Shown piece after piece: positions 19,001 through 28,440 of a stretch of DNA of 64,000 bases (position 1 is the first letter of the stretch; each line of letters opens with the position of its first letter). The DNA comes from Symbiodinium kawagutii. Its lineage: Eukaryota; Sar; Dinophyceae; Suessiales; Symbiodiniaceae. The notes under the pieces are model-generated. The model was not told the origin of the DNA, searched no databases, and saw only the letters and a list, made by a program, of their open reading frames with translations. The translations under genes were made by a program, and so were the position numbers. Where the stretch lies: positions 36,349-100,348 of the forward strand of contig VSDK01025670.1 in assembly GCA_009767595.1 (NCBI GenBank), written 5' to 3'.

Positions 19001-20942
19001 TCCACATTGAAGCTGCTGGGCTGGCGGCTTCATGGAACAAGACCGTCATGGCCATGGTGTCGAGCCAGAAGTGATGCGTTGTGTCTTCGGTCTCATCTAG
19101 CAGTCGGTGGGCTGCATCATCAAGTGCAGCATTGTCCAAACCTCTGAAGCATCCTCGTCCTGCACCCAGAACCGGCATGAGAAGGAGGGTAGTGTCCCGG
19201 ATGATGCGCCGGTCCAGAGTCCAAATGGTACCGGTTGCATCAGCCAGGTGTTGCCCAGGGAGAAGTTGGTAAGCTTGCTCCTCCAGAACCTGGAAAAGAA
19301 AGGAGAGGGCCGGGACTTGGCATGTGCTGACTTGGCCCGTGGTGGCGTCCACCAAGGAAACGGTGCAATTCGAGTCTCCCAGGTGAGGTCGTAGAGGTCG
19401 TTCTGAGGTTTCCAGGCGAAAGACACCTTGAATTGGTCCTGCATTGAGTTTGTAATCCTTGGGAAGAAGGCCAAAAACATCATGTAGTGCCAGCCGACGT
19501 TCTGGGCCAGCAAGGTTTCCTTCTGCAAGTATAAGGTCCCCCACAGTACTGGTGGCATCAACCACAACCGAGCGCAGCAGGTTCTCCTCCTCAATGTTCA
19601 GGGTGATCCGGTCTTGGTGCGGGAAAATCGAAGCAATGCCGTGTGCTTGTCGCAGCAACGCCATCTTGTGCAGGCACAAGACCTGCTGTGGGGTAGGCGC
19701 TGTGGCACCCAGGGCTTTCTGCAAGTGCGATCCCATCCAAGAAGCTTGGAGAGGTGACGCACATTGGCCCACTTGAGAAAGGCCACCTTTGAGTGAGTCT
19801 GCGAATGCTCCGAAAGGATCTAGTCCACATAGCAATGCTGCTTCACGTGGATGTAGCCATCTTGGCCGTTGGAAGACCTTGGACAACACGTAGAAGCCAC
19901 GAAGTCCATCTCGGAGTAAGCGCTGTTGCGAGAGCGGGAATTGGCGGCATCCACAAGGGCAAGGACCTGCGAAGTTGCTGTATGCATGCAGGATGCATGG
20001 GCAAGGCTTGTCATCTTGCAACCATCGAGGGTCTTGACCAAACCTGGGGTCCTGGAGCATACCCAATTCTTCATCGGAGAGCAGAAGCTGTTGCTCCTCA
20101 GCTGCTGCCCAGGTGGGCCAATGAGGAAGTAGTTGTCCCACATAGCGAAGGGCCTGGTCCATGGGCAAATCAGGGATGCTGTGAAGATCATACTTCCGGG
20201 GAAGTAACATAGCCCACCATCTGGTTCTGCGGCATGGCCATGTGTTGTCCAGCTGCAGGATGGTCTGAACCAGATTGCAACCTAAGGACCACGCCAGGCG
20301 TTGAAGCCCAGTCTGGACCTGGGTGGATTGTGCTGCTCCAGGTACATTCTCAAGGATCATGCCAGCAGCTTGGTGCTCCCAGGCTGCTTGAAGGACACCA
20401 TGGAAAGGCTTGGCACGGTCATCATGTTCTCCACGTTGGTCACCTTGCGTGCTGTATGGTTGGCACGGGAAACCGCTGACATAGGTTCCTCGAATGGGAG
20501 CTGGTGTGACATGGAGCCGCTGTCGATCCTGGATGTCCATCACATCCCCCTGGATGACTCCAACTTGTCCGCTGCGTCTCAGCGTCTCACACATGTAGGC
20601 GTTCTTGTCCATGGAGGCAACCACCTCGAAGCCTGCAAAGCGAAGGCCTTGGCCGATGCCACCAATGCCTGAGCATAGCTCCTTGACCTGGCGCAAGTCG
20701 CACTCTGCGAACTGCGGGATGATGACATACTTGGTAGCCTCGTCGAACTGGAGCTTGTAGGTATTCGAATTGAGGTCATGATGCAGTGCAGCATCGTAGA
20801 CCATGGCGGTGGATCCTGGTGGAAAGGGGGGCGCACCCAGCTGCACGCTCTGTCCATGCGCACGGCAAATCCCACACCCAAGGACGGTGTGCTCCACAAT
20901 TCCAGTCCACGCAAGATCCACGGAGCTGAGGGCCAGGTCCAT
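16035..20942 (-). CDS. LINE-1 ORF1: C5-cytosine methyltransferase, tandem Ulp1-like domains, coiled coil
   Basis: About 1635 residues from the first ATG (20942, context GCCATGG); the frame is open further upstream without an ATG. Residues 88-401 hold a complete C5 methyltransferase: motif I ELCSGIGGIGQGL, motif IV GFPCQPYS with the catalytic Cys near 160, motif VI ENV at 198-200, motif VIII RRTR near 238-241, motif IX HPREAALLCG and motif X near 390-400. A Cys-rich stretch lies at 314-332. Two regions then each show HW, WD, Q and TCGTVAL with Ulp1/C48 protease-like spacing (His 665, Asp 684, Gln 720, Cys 726; His 843, Asp 862, Gln 898, Cys 904). A domain at about 1302-1415 and a coiled coil at about 1520-1627 are shared with LINE-2 ORF1. 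The stop overlaps the ORF2 start as ATGA. The methyltransferase call is strong; protease activity is inferred from motif spacing. Confidence 0.92.
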   Translation of the reverse strand: MDLALSSVDLAWTGIVEHTVLGCGICRAHGQSVQLGAPPFPPGSTAMVYDAALHHDLNSNTYKLQFDEATKYVIIPQFAECDLRQVKELCSGIGGIGQGLRFAGFEVVASMDKNAYMCETLRRSGQVGVIQGDVMDIQDRQRLHVTPAPIRGTYVSGFPCQPYSTQGDQRGEHDDRAKPFHGVLQAAWEHQAAGMILENVPGAAQSTQVQTGLQRLAWSLGCNLVQTILQLDNTWPCRRTRWWAMLLPRKYDLHSIPDLPMDQALRYVGQLLPHWPTWAAAEEQQLLLSDEELGMLQDPRFGQDPRWLQDDKPCPCILHAYSNFAGPCPCGCRQFPLSQQRLLRDGLRGFYVLSKVFQRPRWLHPREAALLCGLDPFGAFADSLKGGLSQVGQCASPLQASWMGSHLQKALGATAPTPQQVLCLHKMALLRQAHGIASIFPHQDRITLNIEEENLLRSVVVDATSTVGDLILAEGNLAGPERRLALHDVFGLLPKDYKLNAGPIQGVFRLETSERPLRPHLGDSNCTVSLVDATTGQVSTCQVPALSFLFQVLEEQAYQLLPGQHLADATGTIWTLDRRIIRDTTLLLMPVLGAGRGCFRGLDNAALDDAAHRLLDETEDTTHHFWLDTMAMTVLFHEAASPAASMWIQPLREATMWSAFVFEGHWVLLQASIAHNTLRLVAWDGLAPTYEAKLTTLGMHWQELLDLDFVDISCQYILRQQHAATCGTVALQHLGLCLNLWTLDTVPDEGLWHERLSRQSTLGSFRACGPPDSLRADLGLSHQVIDVIAKRLQHLSPLAERSFWMPCALATRLHEDRTQQHLWHWCIGALYGTVRTCIAVEDHWLYINFTVDGELLTVQCWDGCDHSLHEHIFNLAQFIQRRLQVKTLTVEYLTAFTQDHASTCGTVALLHLGLDLRLWDELSAPEQIAWHCTLLRRFDHSGLRARGRDEDAPETVLWPLRDLLQQHGVPADRAEERAMAAITKIGRGKILSALEAKNPWQYLKALGSAPKVNFLFVKPDELQQQIRLRAQAKFKASPSERKNHSKGSAAPVILDPAQLQLVPGTFQQEDGGDISQISMADVAAERAGLAFGTLTEVAPYLKKDQPISTGALAVLTVEPVPYESQGLLTVENIRFPALYKPTAEPVLVDGSLLQLGDESVIRTTHENVPTVPKLDTVTFKVTVWRDQWPGPWEPFTKAPVRSILERTPRLVLCRGDRCGQQCPKYHPAVDAPDIDAVLQDLWSRSWSTQRGRKSGAEEAEQFQVLIRIPLACADGLQQRSGTDGIYYEKRSMDGRKPDDSTSIIWLPGVTYADAMHQVKTHERSICLARWNGRYGIRARTSDAESLHAALDVDSQYSEVAVTAVYEARPLPHGIQRAGVIALIKQWGWAARPLQPARGDQHGRAWLIGAEAPPPSMVLPTSDGDVVLTLHRKPPTAKTPLAVLSSQKTLTHLKKDQSHGAKAQGSNEAGPSNPWRKYVENQNKTENKENVIPWSGPDPWGGFNPPNKAMEVDEAPLRPAKIQQLQNSVQDFVKEAHEQRFQRLETDITQIRQQQDKFESWFQDAGQATTTLQSQVGSLTTQLMETKNEIHQQVGTLTQQLGENRQGLTDMGTRIEQGFASLQDLLRERHVKPRTE

Positions 20943-21021
20943 GGCGAGAGAAATGAACGATCTCACGAGTCTTCTGCCGACCCAGCTCAACCGGGTTGGG
21001 GGGAACTCGGGCCGAGAGCTA

Positions 21022-21035
21022 CTGAATGTTGATCA
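21022..21035. repeat. Target-site duplication of LINE-1, 5' side
   Basis: CTGAATGTTGATCA, the second copy of the 14-bp duplication at 9208-9221. The lack of differences between the copies suggests a fairly recent insertion. Confidence 0.88.
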
Positions 21036-22434
21036 AAAAAGCCTACTTGCAGTTAATGCGCGTGTTACTGTTGGTTGATGATGATTGGTATGGTTGTTTG
21101 TTGGTTGGTTGTGACTTTTGGTTGGTTGTTTGTGATGAAGGAACAATGTACTATAGCGGTTTATTGGAGGGTGATGTAGGTTACTTGGCAAAGTTAGTGG
21201 GTGAAATGGTTGAGAATGGTTTGAATGCTGTTAGATGATATGTTGCTTTTACATGATCAGTCACGGTTTCCACTAGATATACTTACTGTAAATGATTGAT
21301 CAAGAAATGTCATTGGATAGTGATTCATGAATCAATTCCTTGCTCATGGGTAACTTTACATCTGTCGAACACCATGATTGACCAACAACTGATGATGGTA
21401 TTAAATGCCCGTTGATGGTTTACGGTCACCAACGGGCATCGAATTGATACTGATCATTAATCACTATTGACCAAGTGCTTAAGATGGTAAAAATAAACAA
21501 AACAGATAGATAGAAAACACACACACACACAACACAACATAAATAATATACACAAACATAATCCTAAAAATATACATGATGTACATATGCCTGTTGGTCC
21601 ATGAGGGATCACGACATGTCATGGTCCATGTTTACCAGCCAGCGACCTTGCTGCAGCCCTCGAAAGCCACACCGGAGCCTCGACTTGGCGTCGACCTGAG
21701 CGGACACAGTGATGCCCCACGAGCTGACCAAGGTGATGGGTTTTGGACAGGGGGCAACCTTATGCAAAAATATCTTTCTATATAGCCGTTATATATGCTT
21801 TAAGTCTACTTCATGAAAGTTTCTAGTCTTATGGTTTAAAGATAGCTTCATAGTCTTATAGTTTGAAAGATTAAAGATAGTTTATAAAATGTTAATAGAA
21901 TTATAGAAGATTTATGAATGTCTATGATCTGAATTTATGGCTTATTAAAAAAAAAGAATGGTATTTGCGGTCCAGTCCTGCATGCTGGTACCCCTTCCCC
22001 ACTTGCATGTGGTGTGCTGCCGAATGGGCGTCACCATTTTTGATTGTTATGACTTGGGTTGGAAACCATGTGCCAACGGTCATTGCATTTCATCACACGG
22101 TGGCGTTGGTGGTATGCCTGGAAACATAACATTCGCTTGGCAAGGCTGGAACCTTTTTCATCTCTGGAAGATCCACTATGTCGGCCAACGTCCATCAATC
22201 ATCTAGGAACCTGGACCAGCAACCAGCTCCGCGTTGATGCTTTTCAGGTTGAAGCAACGATTGACCATCGTTGAGCAGCACCAACCATCCGCTAAACACT
22301 GGCAATCATCCATTCACCATGCACCAAGCGCCATCAACCATCGTTGACTATTGCTAACCGTTATTCACCATGCATTGATCATGTATTGAAAATCTATTGA
22401 GGATTCACTGTTGAGTATGGTTCACAATCCCTCA

Positions 22435-22436
<2 letters not shown>
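21036..22436. other. AT-rich flank of LINE-1
   Basis: GATTGGTTGGTT repeat (21060-21130), a CACACA tract near 21520, a GC-rich spot at 21640-21750 open in several frames, and CAACCATC words after 22190. No supported gene. Confidence 0.45.

Positions 22437-22500
<64 letters not shown>
22437..22500. repeat. ATC microsatellite
   Basis: About 21 perfect ATC units. Confidence 0.9.
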
Positions 22501-22501
<1 letters not shown>

Positions 22502-22679
22502 ACATTTACAAGCCATTATTAGGCATTCTTAGTATCTTTCATCATCAATTTCCCACAACTGATCAACACAGCATGAATCAGCATAAATCAACCGTCAACA
22601 GCATCAACTCACCAGTAACCAGCATAAATCAACACAACAACAAATATCAACCATTCATCCACCATTGCCAAGCACCCCC

Positions 22680-22806
22680 ATGTTCACGCCATCATCTCAG
22701 AGACCAACGGCGTGACGGCAGTTGCTGTAGCGGGTCCTGGTGGTCCAGTGGCAGGTTTTGCAGCGATGAAAGCATCAAGCATGGGCAAGCTGGTTGGCGG
22801 TCATGA
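22680..22806 (+). CDS. Candidate exon, strand uncertain
   Basis: The plus-strand frame reads HAIISETNGVTAVAVAGPGG then PVAGFAAMKASSMGKLVGGH in a GC-rich island. The minus strand also gives an open frame (MLDAFIAAKPATGPPGPATA), so this is only a coding-like island. Confidence 0.28.
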
Positions 22807-22822
22807 CCGGTCCCAAATATAT

Positions 22823-22940
22823 GGTGGTTCTCAAGTCATAGGGCTAACACCCAAAGTTATGGTTGGTTCATTACTCTAAATGTCTCTAAATGGTGAATGA
22901 ACTGGATGATTTGGGGTACCCCTATGGCTCAAGAAACTCC
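22823..22940. mobile_element. MITE-like family 1, copy
   Basis: GGTGGTTCTCAAGTCATAGGG at the left; ATGGTTGGTTCATTACTCTA inside; GGATGATTTGGGGTACCCCT and GGCTCAAGAAACTCC at the right. Confidence 0.5.
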
Positions 22941-23706
22941 CATTTTAGTCAACCAACCAACAAACAGGAAGTCATTGACCGCTATGACGTCATCCTTCCT
23001 TAGCCTATTGGCGAACCTGTGGGCATTCATGATCATTGACCATCACTAACGTGGACGATGTTAACTCGTGCAATTGATCACTGTGAATCATTCAACCGTC
23101 AATTCTGAATCATTTTCATAAACCACCAGTTGATAACATCATAGCAGCTGAGAGTTTATTAGTATTGTATTTGTCAAATCAGCTGTCATTTAGGGGACTT
23201 ACAAATGATCAATCATTCACTTGGCTTACAAGATTGATAATTGCAATCCGTTGGCTCAGTGCCACTGATGAGATGGAGAACTGATATCGACTGGCTGCTC
23301 AGGATCAATGAGGTTGATCCTGTTTACAAGTACCATTGCGACCACAATCAACCAGGAGGTTGGTCTATTACTAAAACATTATTATTGGGTGCTGTGGGGG
23401 GTCCCCTATTCTGAGAAGCATCCATTTGCCATTATCTCTCGCATTCTTCTGGTGGGATGCTCTGTGGTGTCTCTTGTCAAAGGTTGGGACACCAACTTTT
23501 TGGTTGATGATTGATCGTTACTGGTTCCATGGGCTAATGATGGCTAATGATGATGCTCAACAGTCACGGACAATGGTTGATGCAGTTGGGAATGAACAAT
23601 TTAACAAGGCTCCATGGTGGTCAATTGTGCCAAAAAATGCTTGATCATGGATAGCAAGGCTCCATGGTGTTTGATGATGGTTGAACATGAAAGATCAAGT
23701 CGTTAC
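22941..23706. other. Repeat background
   Basis: Includes the right end of a family-1 element near 23395-23420 (GGGGGGTCCCC then TATTCTGAGAAGC). No supported gene. Confidence 0.4.
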
Positions 23707-23722
23707 TACTACGACGACGACC

Positions 23723-23758
<36 letters not shown>

Positions 23759-24214
23759 NNNNNNNNNNNNNNNNNNNNNNNNNNNNNNNNNNNNNNNNNN
23801 NNNNNNNNNNNNNNNNNNNNNNNNNNNNNNNNNNNNNNNNNNNNNNNNNNNNNNNNNNNNNNNNNNNNNNNNNNNNNNNNNNNNNNNNNNNNNNNNNNNN
23901 NNNNNNNNNNNNNNNNNNNNNNNNNNNNNNNNNNNNNNNNNNNNNNNNNNNNNNNNNNNNNNNNNNNNNNNNNNNNNNNNNNNNNNNNNNNNNNNNNNNN
24001 NNNNNNNNNNNNNNNNNNNNNNNNNNNNNNNNNNNNNNNNNNNNNNNNNNNNNNNNNNNNNNNNNNNNNNNNTACTACCACGACTACGACTACGACTACT
24101 ACTACTACTACTACTACTACCACGACTACGACTACGACTACTACTACTACTACTACCACGACTACGACTACGACTACTACTACTACTACTACTACTACCA
24201 CGACTACGACTACG

Positions 24215-24246
<32 letters not shown>

Positions 24247-24360
24247 CACGACTACGACTACGACTACTACTACTACTACTACTACCACGACTACGACTAC
24301 GACTACTACTACTACTACTACTACTACCACGACTACGACTACGACTACTACTACTACTAA
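23707..24360. repeat. GAC/TAC microsatellite with higher-order units and assembly gap
   Basis: GAC repeats run into 314 unknown bases (23759-24072). They are followed by seven units that each start CACGACTACGACTACGAC and continue as TAC repeats. Starts at 24079, 24121, 24157, 24199, 24247, 24286 and 24328 give periods of 42, 36, 42, 48, 39 and 42 bp, all multiples of three. Poly-Thr, poly-Val and Tyr/Asp frames here are repeat artefacts. Confidence 0.88.
23759..24072. other. Assembly gap (314 N)
   Basis: Unknown bases inside the GAC/TAC microsatellite. The true length is probably set by an unresolved repeat. Confidence 0.99.
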
Positions 24361-25774
24361 TACTAGTTACTACCACGACTACTATGATCACTAGTACTGC
24401 TGCTGCTACTACCATTTTTATTTACTATTAACTATCCTATTAATATTTACTATACTATTACTATAACCATGCTATGTCCCCAAGTCCAGAATCCGCCAGG
24501 AACAGCCAGCACAACACTTTTCTCATCCTTGTGACTTCGTCTCCGTGGCCAAGGCTGGCGCAGGAAATGATCGTTGGCTGTGGGAGATAGCTACAGGAAT
24601 GATACGGTCAACAGGTGAAAGAAATGACGGTTGATGGTGAATGTTTAGATAGATGATGAATGATGTATGGTGGTTTAGATAGATGGTGGTTGATGGTAGT
24701 TGATATCCTTAATCAAATGTTTAGATGATGGTTATAGTAATGGTTATTATAACCATTACTATAGGGATTCTTATTATAACCATTACTAGATATCCTTAAT
24801 CAAATGTTTAGATAGATGAATGATGGTCGATGGTGGTTGATATCCTTAATCACGATTAATCAAATTATGGTCACATGAGGAATGACAATTAGTTGGTGAT
24901 GGCTGATGATGAAGGTCAATTAAAGTTGAGAACCAATGGTAATGGTTCAGGATGATTGATGGTTATCAATGGCTTCCTGACTGTGAATGGCTGTGAATAA
25001 TGGTTCGTAGTGGTTGTTGATCATTTACGATGCTTAATACTGGTCAATAATGGCAAATCACGCTGGTACATCCAACTGGTTAGCCATGGTTGCTAATGAT
25101 GCTCAAGAATGGCTAGAGCACCAGGTTCCTGGTGGTCAATACTAGTCAACAATCAAAGCGGTAAGCAGTGGTTAGCAATGGCTGATAACTGATTAATTAC
25201 AAACTGATTGGTTGACAATATTGAGTAGTCATCAGTTTGTAATTGAACATAGTGTATGCTTGTGCATGGTGGCTCTTGATGCATATTGATGGTGGCTCAT
25301 AGGTGTTGATTCTGGAGGGACAGTAGGGCGGGCTGGCGATGAATTGAGTGTTTGATTCGTGGGCGATTGATTGATGGTTAATTGATGGCCGATATATTCT
25401 GTGGATGGACGTGGGGATGGAAATAAAGAAAATCCATGAACATTGCGAAAGTAGTGGTTACTAGTGGTGGACTATTAATTCACAGAAACTAGTGGTAGTG
25501 GTGGATTCGTTCATGAGGGTTCCTAGTGATTTTGTTGCATGCTTTTGATGATGCTTGCTCATGGTAGGTTGGTCAACTGGAAGATTTCTAGTTGACAAAC
25601 CTGTACCTTTTTAACGGTTGCCCAGGGCCTGGCGGGGGCTTATTATAAGCAGCAATGATGAATCCACGCAGAAGCACTGATCAGGTATCCCTGACCACCG
25701 TTGATCTGGGTGGTGAATCAATGTCCAACAGGCAATGTTTAAACACATGGGTCAGTAATGGCTCCAACTGATCT
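24361..25774. other. TGATGGTT-orientation repeat background
   Basis: After an ambiguous coding-like spot at 24480-24590 (CDFVSVAKAGAGNDRWLWEI on the plus strand), dense TGATGGTTGA words on the plus strand to about 25400. Confidence 0.5.
24733..24763. repeat. Palindrome
   Basis: TATAGTAATGGTTA and TAACCATTACTATA flank TTA, a perfect 14-bp inverted repeat. Confidence 0.65.
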
Positions 25775-25866
25775 CCTTGGTGGTGTCAAGCCCTATGAAA
25801 ATAGCAAGCCAACCATTTGTTAACAATTACAAGGGAAAATCAAACAAATGTTTGAAACCACCAACC
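25775..25866. mobile_element. MITE-like family 3, copy 3
   Basis: About 92 bp. The left end is degraded (TTGGTGGTGTC) and the right end is GAAACCACCAACC. Internal words CCCTATGAAAA and CCAACCAT match the family. Confidence 0.5.
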
Positions 25867-27479
25867 TGTAATGGTTGATTATAAGCATTCTAATCATTAT
25901 GAACCAAAATGATTGTAACTTTAACCAATATGAACCACTAGCAGTCAAATGATTGTAAACCAGGTAATAGTTGGTGATTGTAGCCATTGCTTAATAATCC
26001 CCTTTGCGCATATCAACCATTACGCTTGCACAGGTTACCAGGATCAACCATCAAAAATCGAGACCATCACTTACCATCAATAATAATCAACCAATCGTTG
26101 ACAACGCATCATCCACCACAATGAGCGATCATTCGGAACCATGGTTGATTAGGATCAGCAGAGATCAGCCGCGATGATTGCTCATGATGATGAGCATCAA
26201 TCACGCATTATCAACCATCGAACATTTAAGCGTCAATGACCATAATTGACCATGATAGATGACCATCATCCTCAATCAGCCATCAGTTGATAGACCATTT
26301 TCATCATCCATCAGTCAACCATCATTTAAGCATATTGAATTGAACCTATCTTTGTTGGCTATTGCTGATTCTGAGCCATCAATCAAACATTATTCGCTGT
26401 CAATCATTCATTAGTCCATCCTGAATCAATCATTAATTAATCAATCATCAATTACTCACCAATCAATGATTAAATACTCATTAATCAGCCAGTAGTTGAT
26501 CAGTTATTAAACATTAAATCATTGACCAACCAGTAGTTAAATCATTTATAAAGCATTAATGAACATTAATTAACCATCAATATCCATTAGCCGCCATGAG
26601 CCAACAATCAGCCCCTATCGATAATGTCACGGCCGAAAAAAAACGGCACCTTGGGCAGCGAGCACCGCACCAAGAGCGCTATCCCTGAGCGGAGGTTCCG
26701 CGCTGAACGCCAGGGATTTATTCTCTGATTGATAAGCTTAGTTGTGGTCGGCTATCCCTATGCTTTCAGTTAGCATTATAGTAGGTATCCAAGCCTAAAC
26801 AACAATGGAAGGTAACTGGACACAGGTAGCTGGAAGCACAGGGTATGGTTGATAATGGTGAAATCTGCTGACTAATTGTGGTTTTGCTCTTCTTAAATAT
26901 CAAATCGTCATTCTACTGCTGATCTCAACGGATTCTTGACGAAAAATGGTGGATGAGTGATGGTTGATGATCATGGCTCAAAGTTAGCGATCGATTCTGC
27001 AGGTGAGAAGGATTCATGGTGGGCCATGGTCAATCATGGCTACACGCTGGTAAACTAACATTCGCCAATAGATAACTGGTCACCTAAAAATGGAGTTACC
27101 TCTAAAAATACCTGATTACAATATAAATAGAGTTGCCTTTAGAAAAAATTGGCTATGATTTAAACAGTTAGTTTGAGAAATAACTGATTACCATATCAAT
27201 GGAAATTTTTGTAGAAAAAATGATTACCACATAAATAAAACTAGTTTTGGAAATTACTGGTACTGGTTATCAAATAATTAACTAGAATTAACTTAGGAAT
27301 AAAGGGTTGACATATGAATAAAATTAGCTTCACAAATAACTGGTTACCAAAAAAAGGGATTACCTGTAGAAATAAACGGTTACCATATTGATAGAATTGG
27401 CTTTAGAAAGAACTGATTACCATAAAAGTAAAATCCCACTATCAAGTGGAAATCTACCTTTAAAATAACTGGTTTACCT
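25867..27479. other. Repeat background, two textures
   Basis: 25867-26600 carries CAACCATCA words; 27060-27480 carries a looser repeat of GGTTACCATA/AATAACTG with a spacing of roughly 60-70 bp. A GC-rich spot at 26633-26720 is too short to call. Confidence 0.45.
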
Positions 27480-27860
27480 ATGGCGGGTTTCAGCTTTCAG
27501 GCTGGGACTGCCGAACGGTAACAAAGTTTGGCTTATTGTCAGCTAGCCTCTGGTACTCCCTAACCGAGTTACGCTCAATCGGGAGCAATCCGCTTTGCAG
27601 CGGTCCAAATTATCCTCTTCAGTATTCCGTGCTTCCATTTTCAAGACTACGAAAGCCTTGGGCATGGCCTGTCCAGCCTTCGCGTACGTTTTCTTGTTCT
27701 TTTTCTGGCCACCAACTTAAAGAATTTCACAAATGCCGCTGGCAAGAATGCCAATATAAGTTCACTCAAATTCTTGCGCCTCCCGAAGGAATCAACGGGA
27801 CTTGCCGCAGCGCAAGACACAAAAACCTAAGCGCCAACAAGTCACCTTTCTGAGTACCCC
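27480..27860. other. GC-richer non-repetitive island of unclear strand
   Basis: A unique stretch between AT-rich repeats. A 105-codon plus-strand frame starts at 27536 but has no recognisable domain, and the minus strand gives short pieces such as KNKKTYAKAGQAMPKAFVVL. It may hold exon material of the minus-strand gene at 27885-28440. Confidence 0.25.
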
Positions 27861-27884
27861 TCTTCGACGAAATAATTCATCATG

Positions 27885-28125
27885 ACCCATTCCACATCCG
27901 GGGACAGGTAAGCCCTCCTTGACTCAGCAGCATAGCGCGCTGCTCCTCCGTCAATCGGAGCTGGCTGCCAATGGTGCTCCCCGCCCGCAGGCGCCCATGG
28001 AACACCGCAGAGGCTGCCCTTGCCACAGAAAGGTCTTGCAGGGCGGCCTGTCCAGGAGAAGAATGTTCAAGTGATATCCCCTGCGAGAATTCATGCGCAG
28101 GCGCCAATCCGGGCGCAACAAACCA
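27885..28125 (-). CDS. Candidate exon, unknown product
   Basis: Minus-strand frame GISLEHSSPGQAALQDLSVA then RAASAVFHGRLRAGSTIGSQ and LRLTEEQRAMLLSQGG. Protein-like, downstream of 28160-28440 on the same strand but in another frame. Confidence 0.38.
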
Positions 28126-28159
28126 TTTGACACATCGTCCGTCATATACACTGTTATTC

Positions 28160-28440
28160 TAGAGTTGGTACGAAATACCTACCCTGATTACAAGCAACAG
28201 CCAAAGCGCTGGTGTTAGTTTGTTCAGCACGCGCGCCATTCTGACAATGGCAAAATTGGAGAGCCATACACGCTGCGTCCTTCTCTCGCCCCGTGGCTCC
28301 AAATGAGGAGGCTTCATCCAAAGGCTGCAATAGATGTTTCTTTGCCCACGCCTCATCCAATAATTGCATCAAACCGTACCCGTGGGCTTTGCCAGCATCT
28401 TTGGTCGGCTTGAATAATTCCTGGGTTTTCAGCCATGCTT
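28160..28440 (-). CDS. Candidate exon, unknown product
   Basis: A minus-strand open frame of about 94 codons, LKTQELFKPTKDAGKAHGYG, then LMQLLDEAWAKKHLLQPLDE and ACMALQFCHCQNGARAEQTN, ending at TAG. Tandem Sel1/TPR-like helical character (KAHGYG, ACMALQFCHCQ) is suggestive but not established. The next open frame (27885-28125) is shifted, so an intron or a frameshift lies between. Confidence 0.42.

Larger units (their letters stand above)
9222..21021 (-). mobile_element. LINE-1: full-length non-LTR retrotransposon with DNA methyltransferase
   Basis: A complete element of about 11.8 kb read on the minus strand (5' end at 21021, 3' end at 9222). It is bounded by identical 14-bp direct repeats CTGAATGTTGATCA at 9208-9221 and 21022-21035, which I read as the target-site duplication. 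It contains three intact overlapping ORFs: methyltransferase/protease/coiled coil, endonuclease, and RT-RNase H. The 5' leader before the first ATG is about 79 nt and the 3' tail after the ORF3 stop is 66 nt with no poly(A). It is clearly more GC-rich than the surrounding DNA. The APE-type endonuclease plus RNase H places it broadly with APE-bearing LINEs; the clade is not determined. Confidence 0.93.

Noticed and set aside
16035..20942. Bacterial restriction-modification methyltransferase from contamination
   Set aside because: The domain is fused in frame to eukaryotic LINE ORF1 sequence, with target-site duplications and AT-rich eukaryote-like flanks.
9222..21021. LTR retrotransposon or DIRS element
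   Set aside because: No long terminal repeats, integrase or tyrosine recombinase; an APE-type endonuclease and short target-site duplication fit a LINE.
23614..24415. Long open frames encoding poly-Thr, poly-Val, Tyr/Asp or Arg/Ser runs
   Set aside because: All come from the GAC/TAC microsatellite and the gap; openness is caused by repeat length being a multiple of three.
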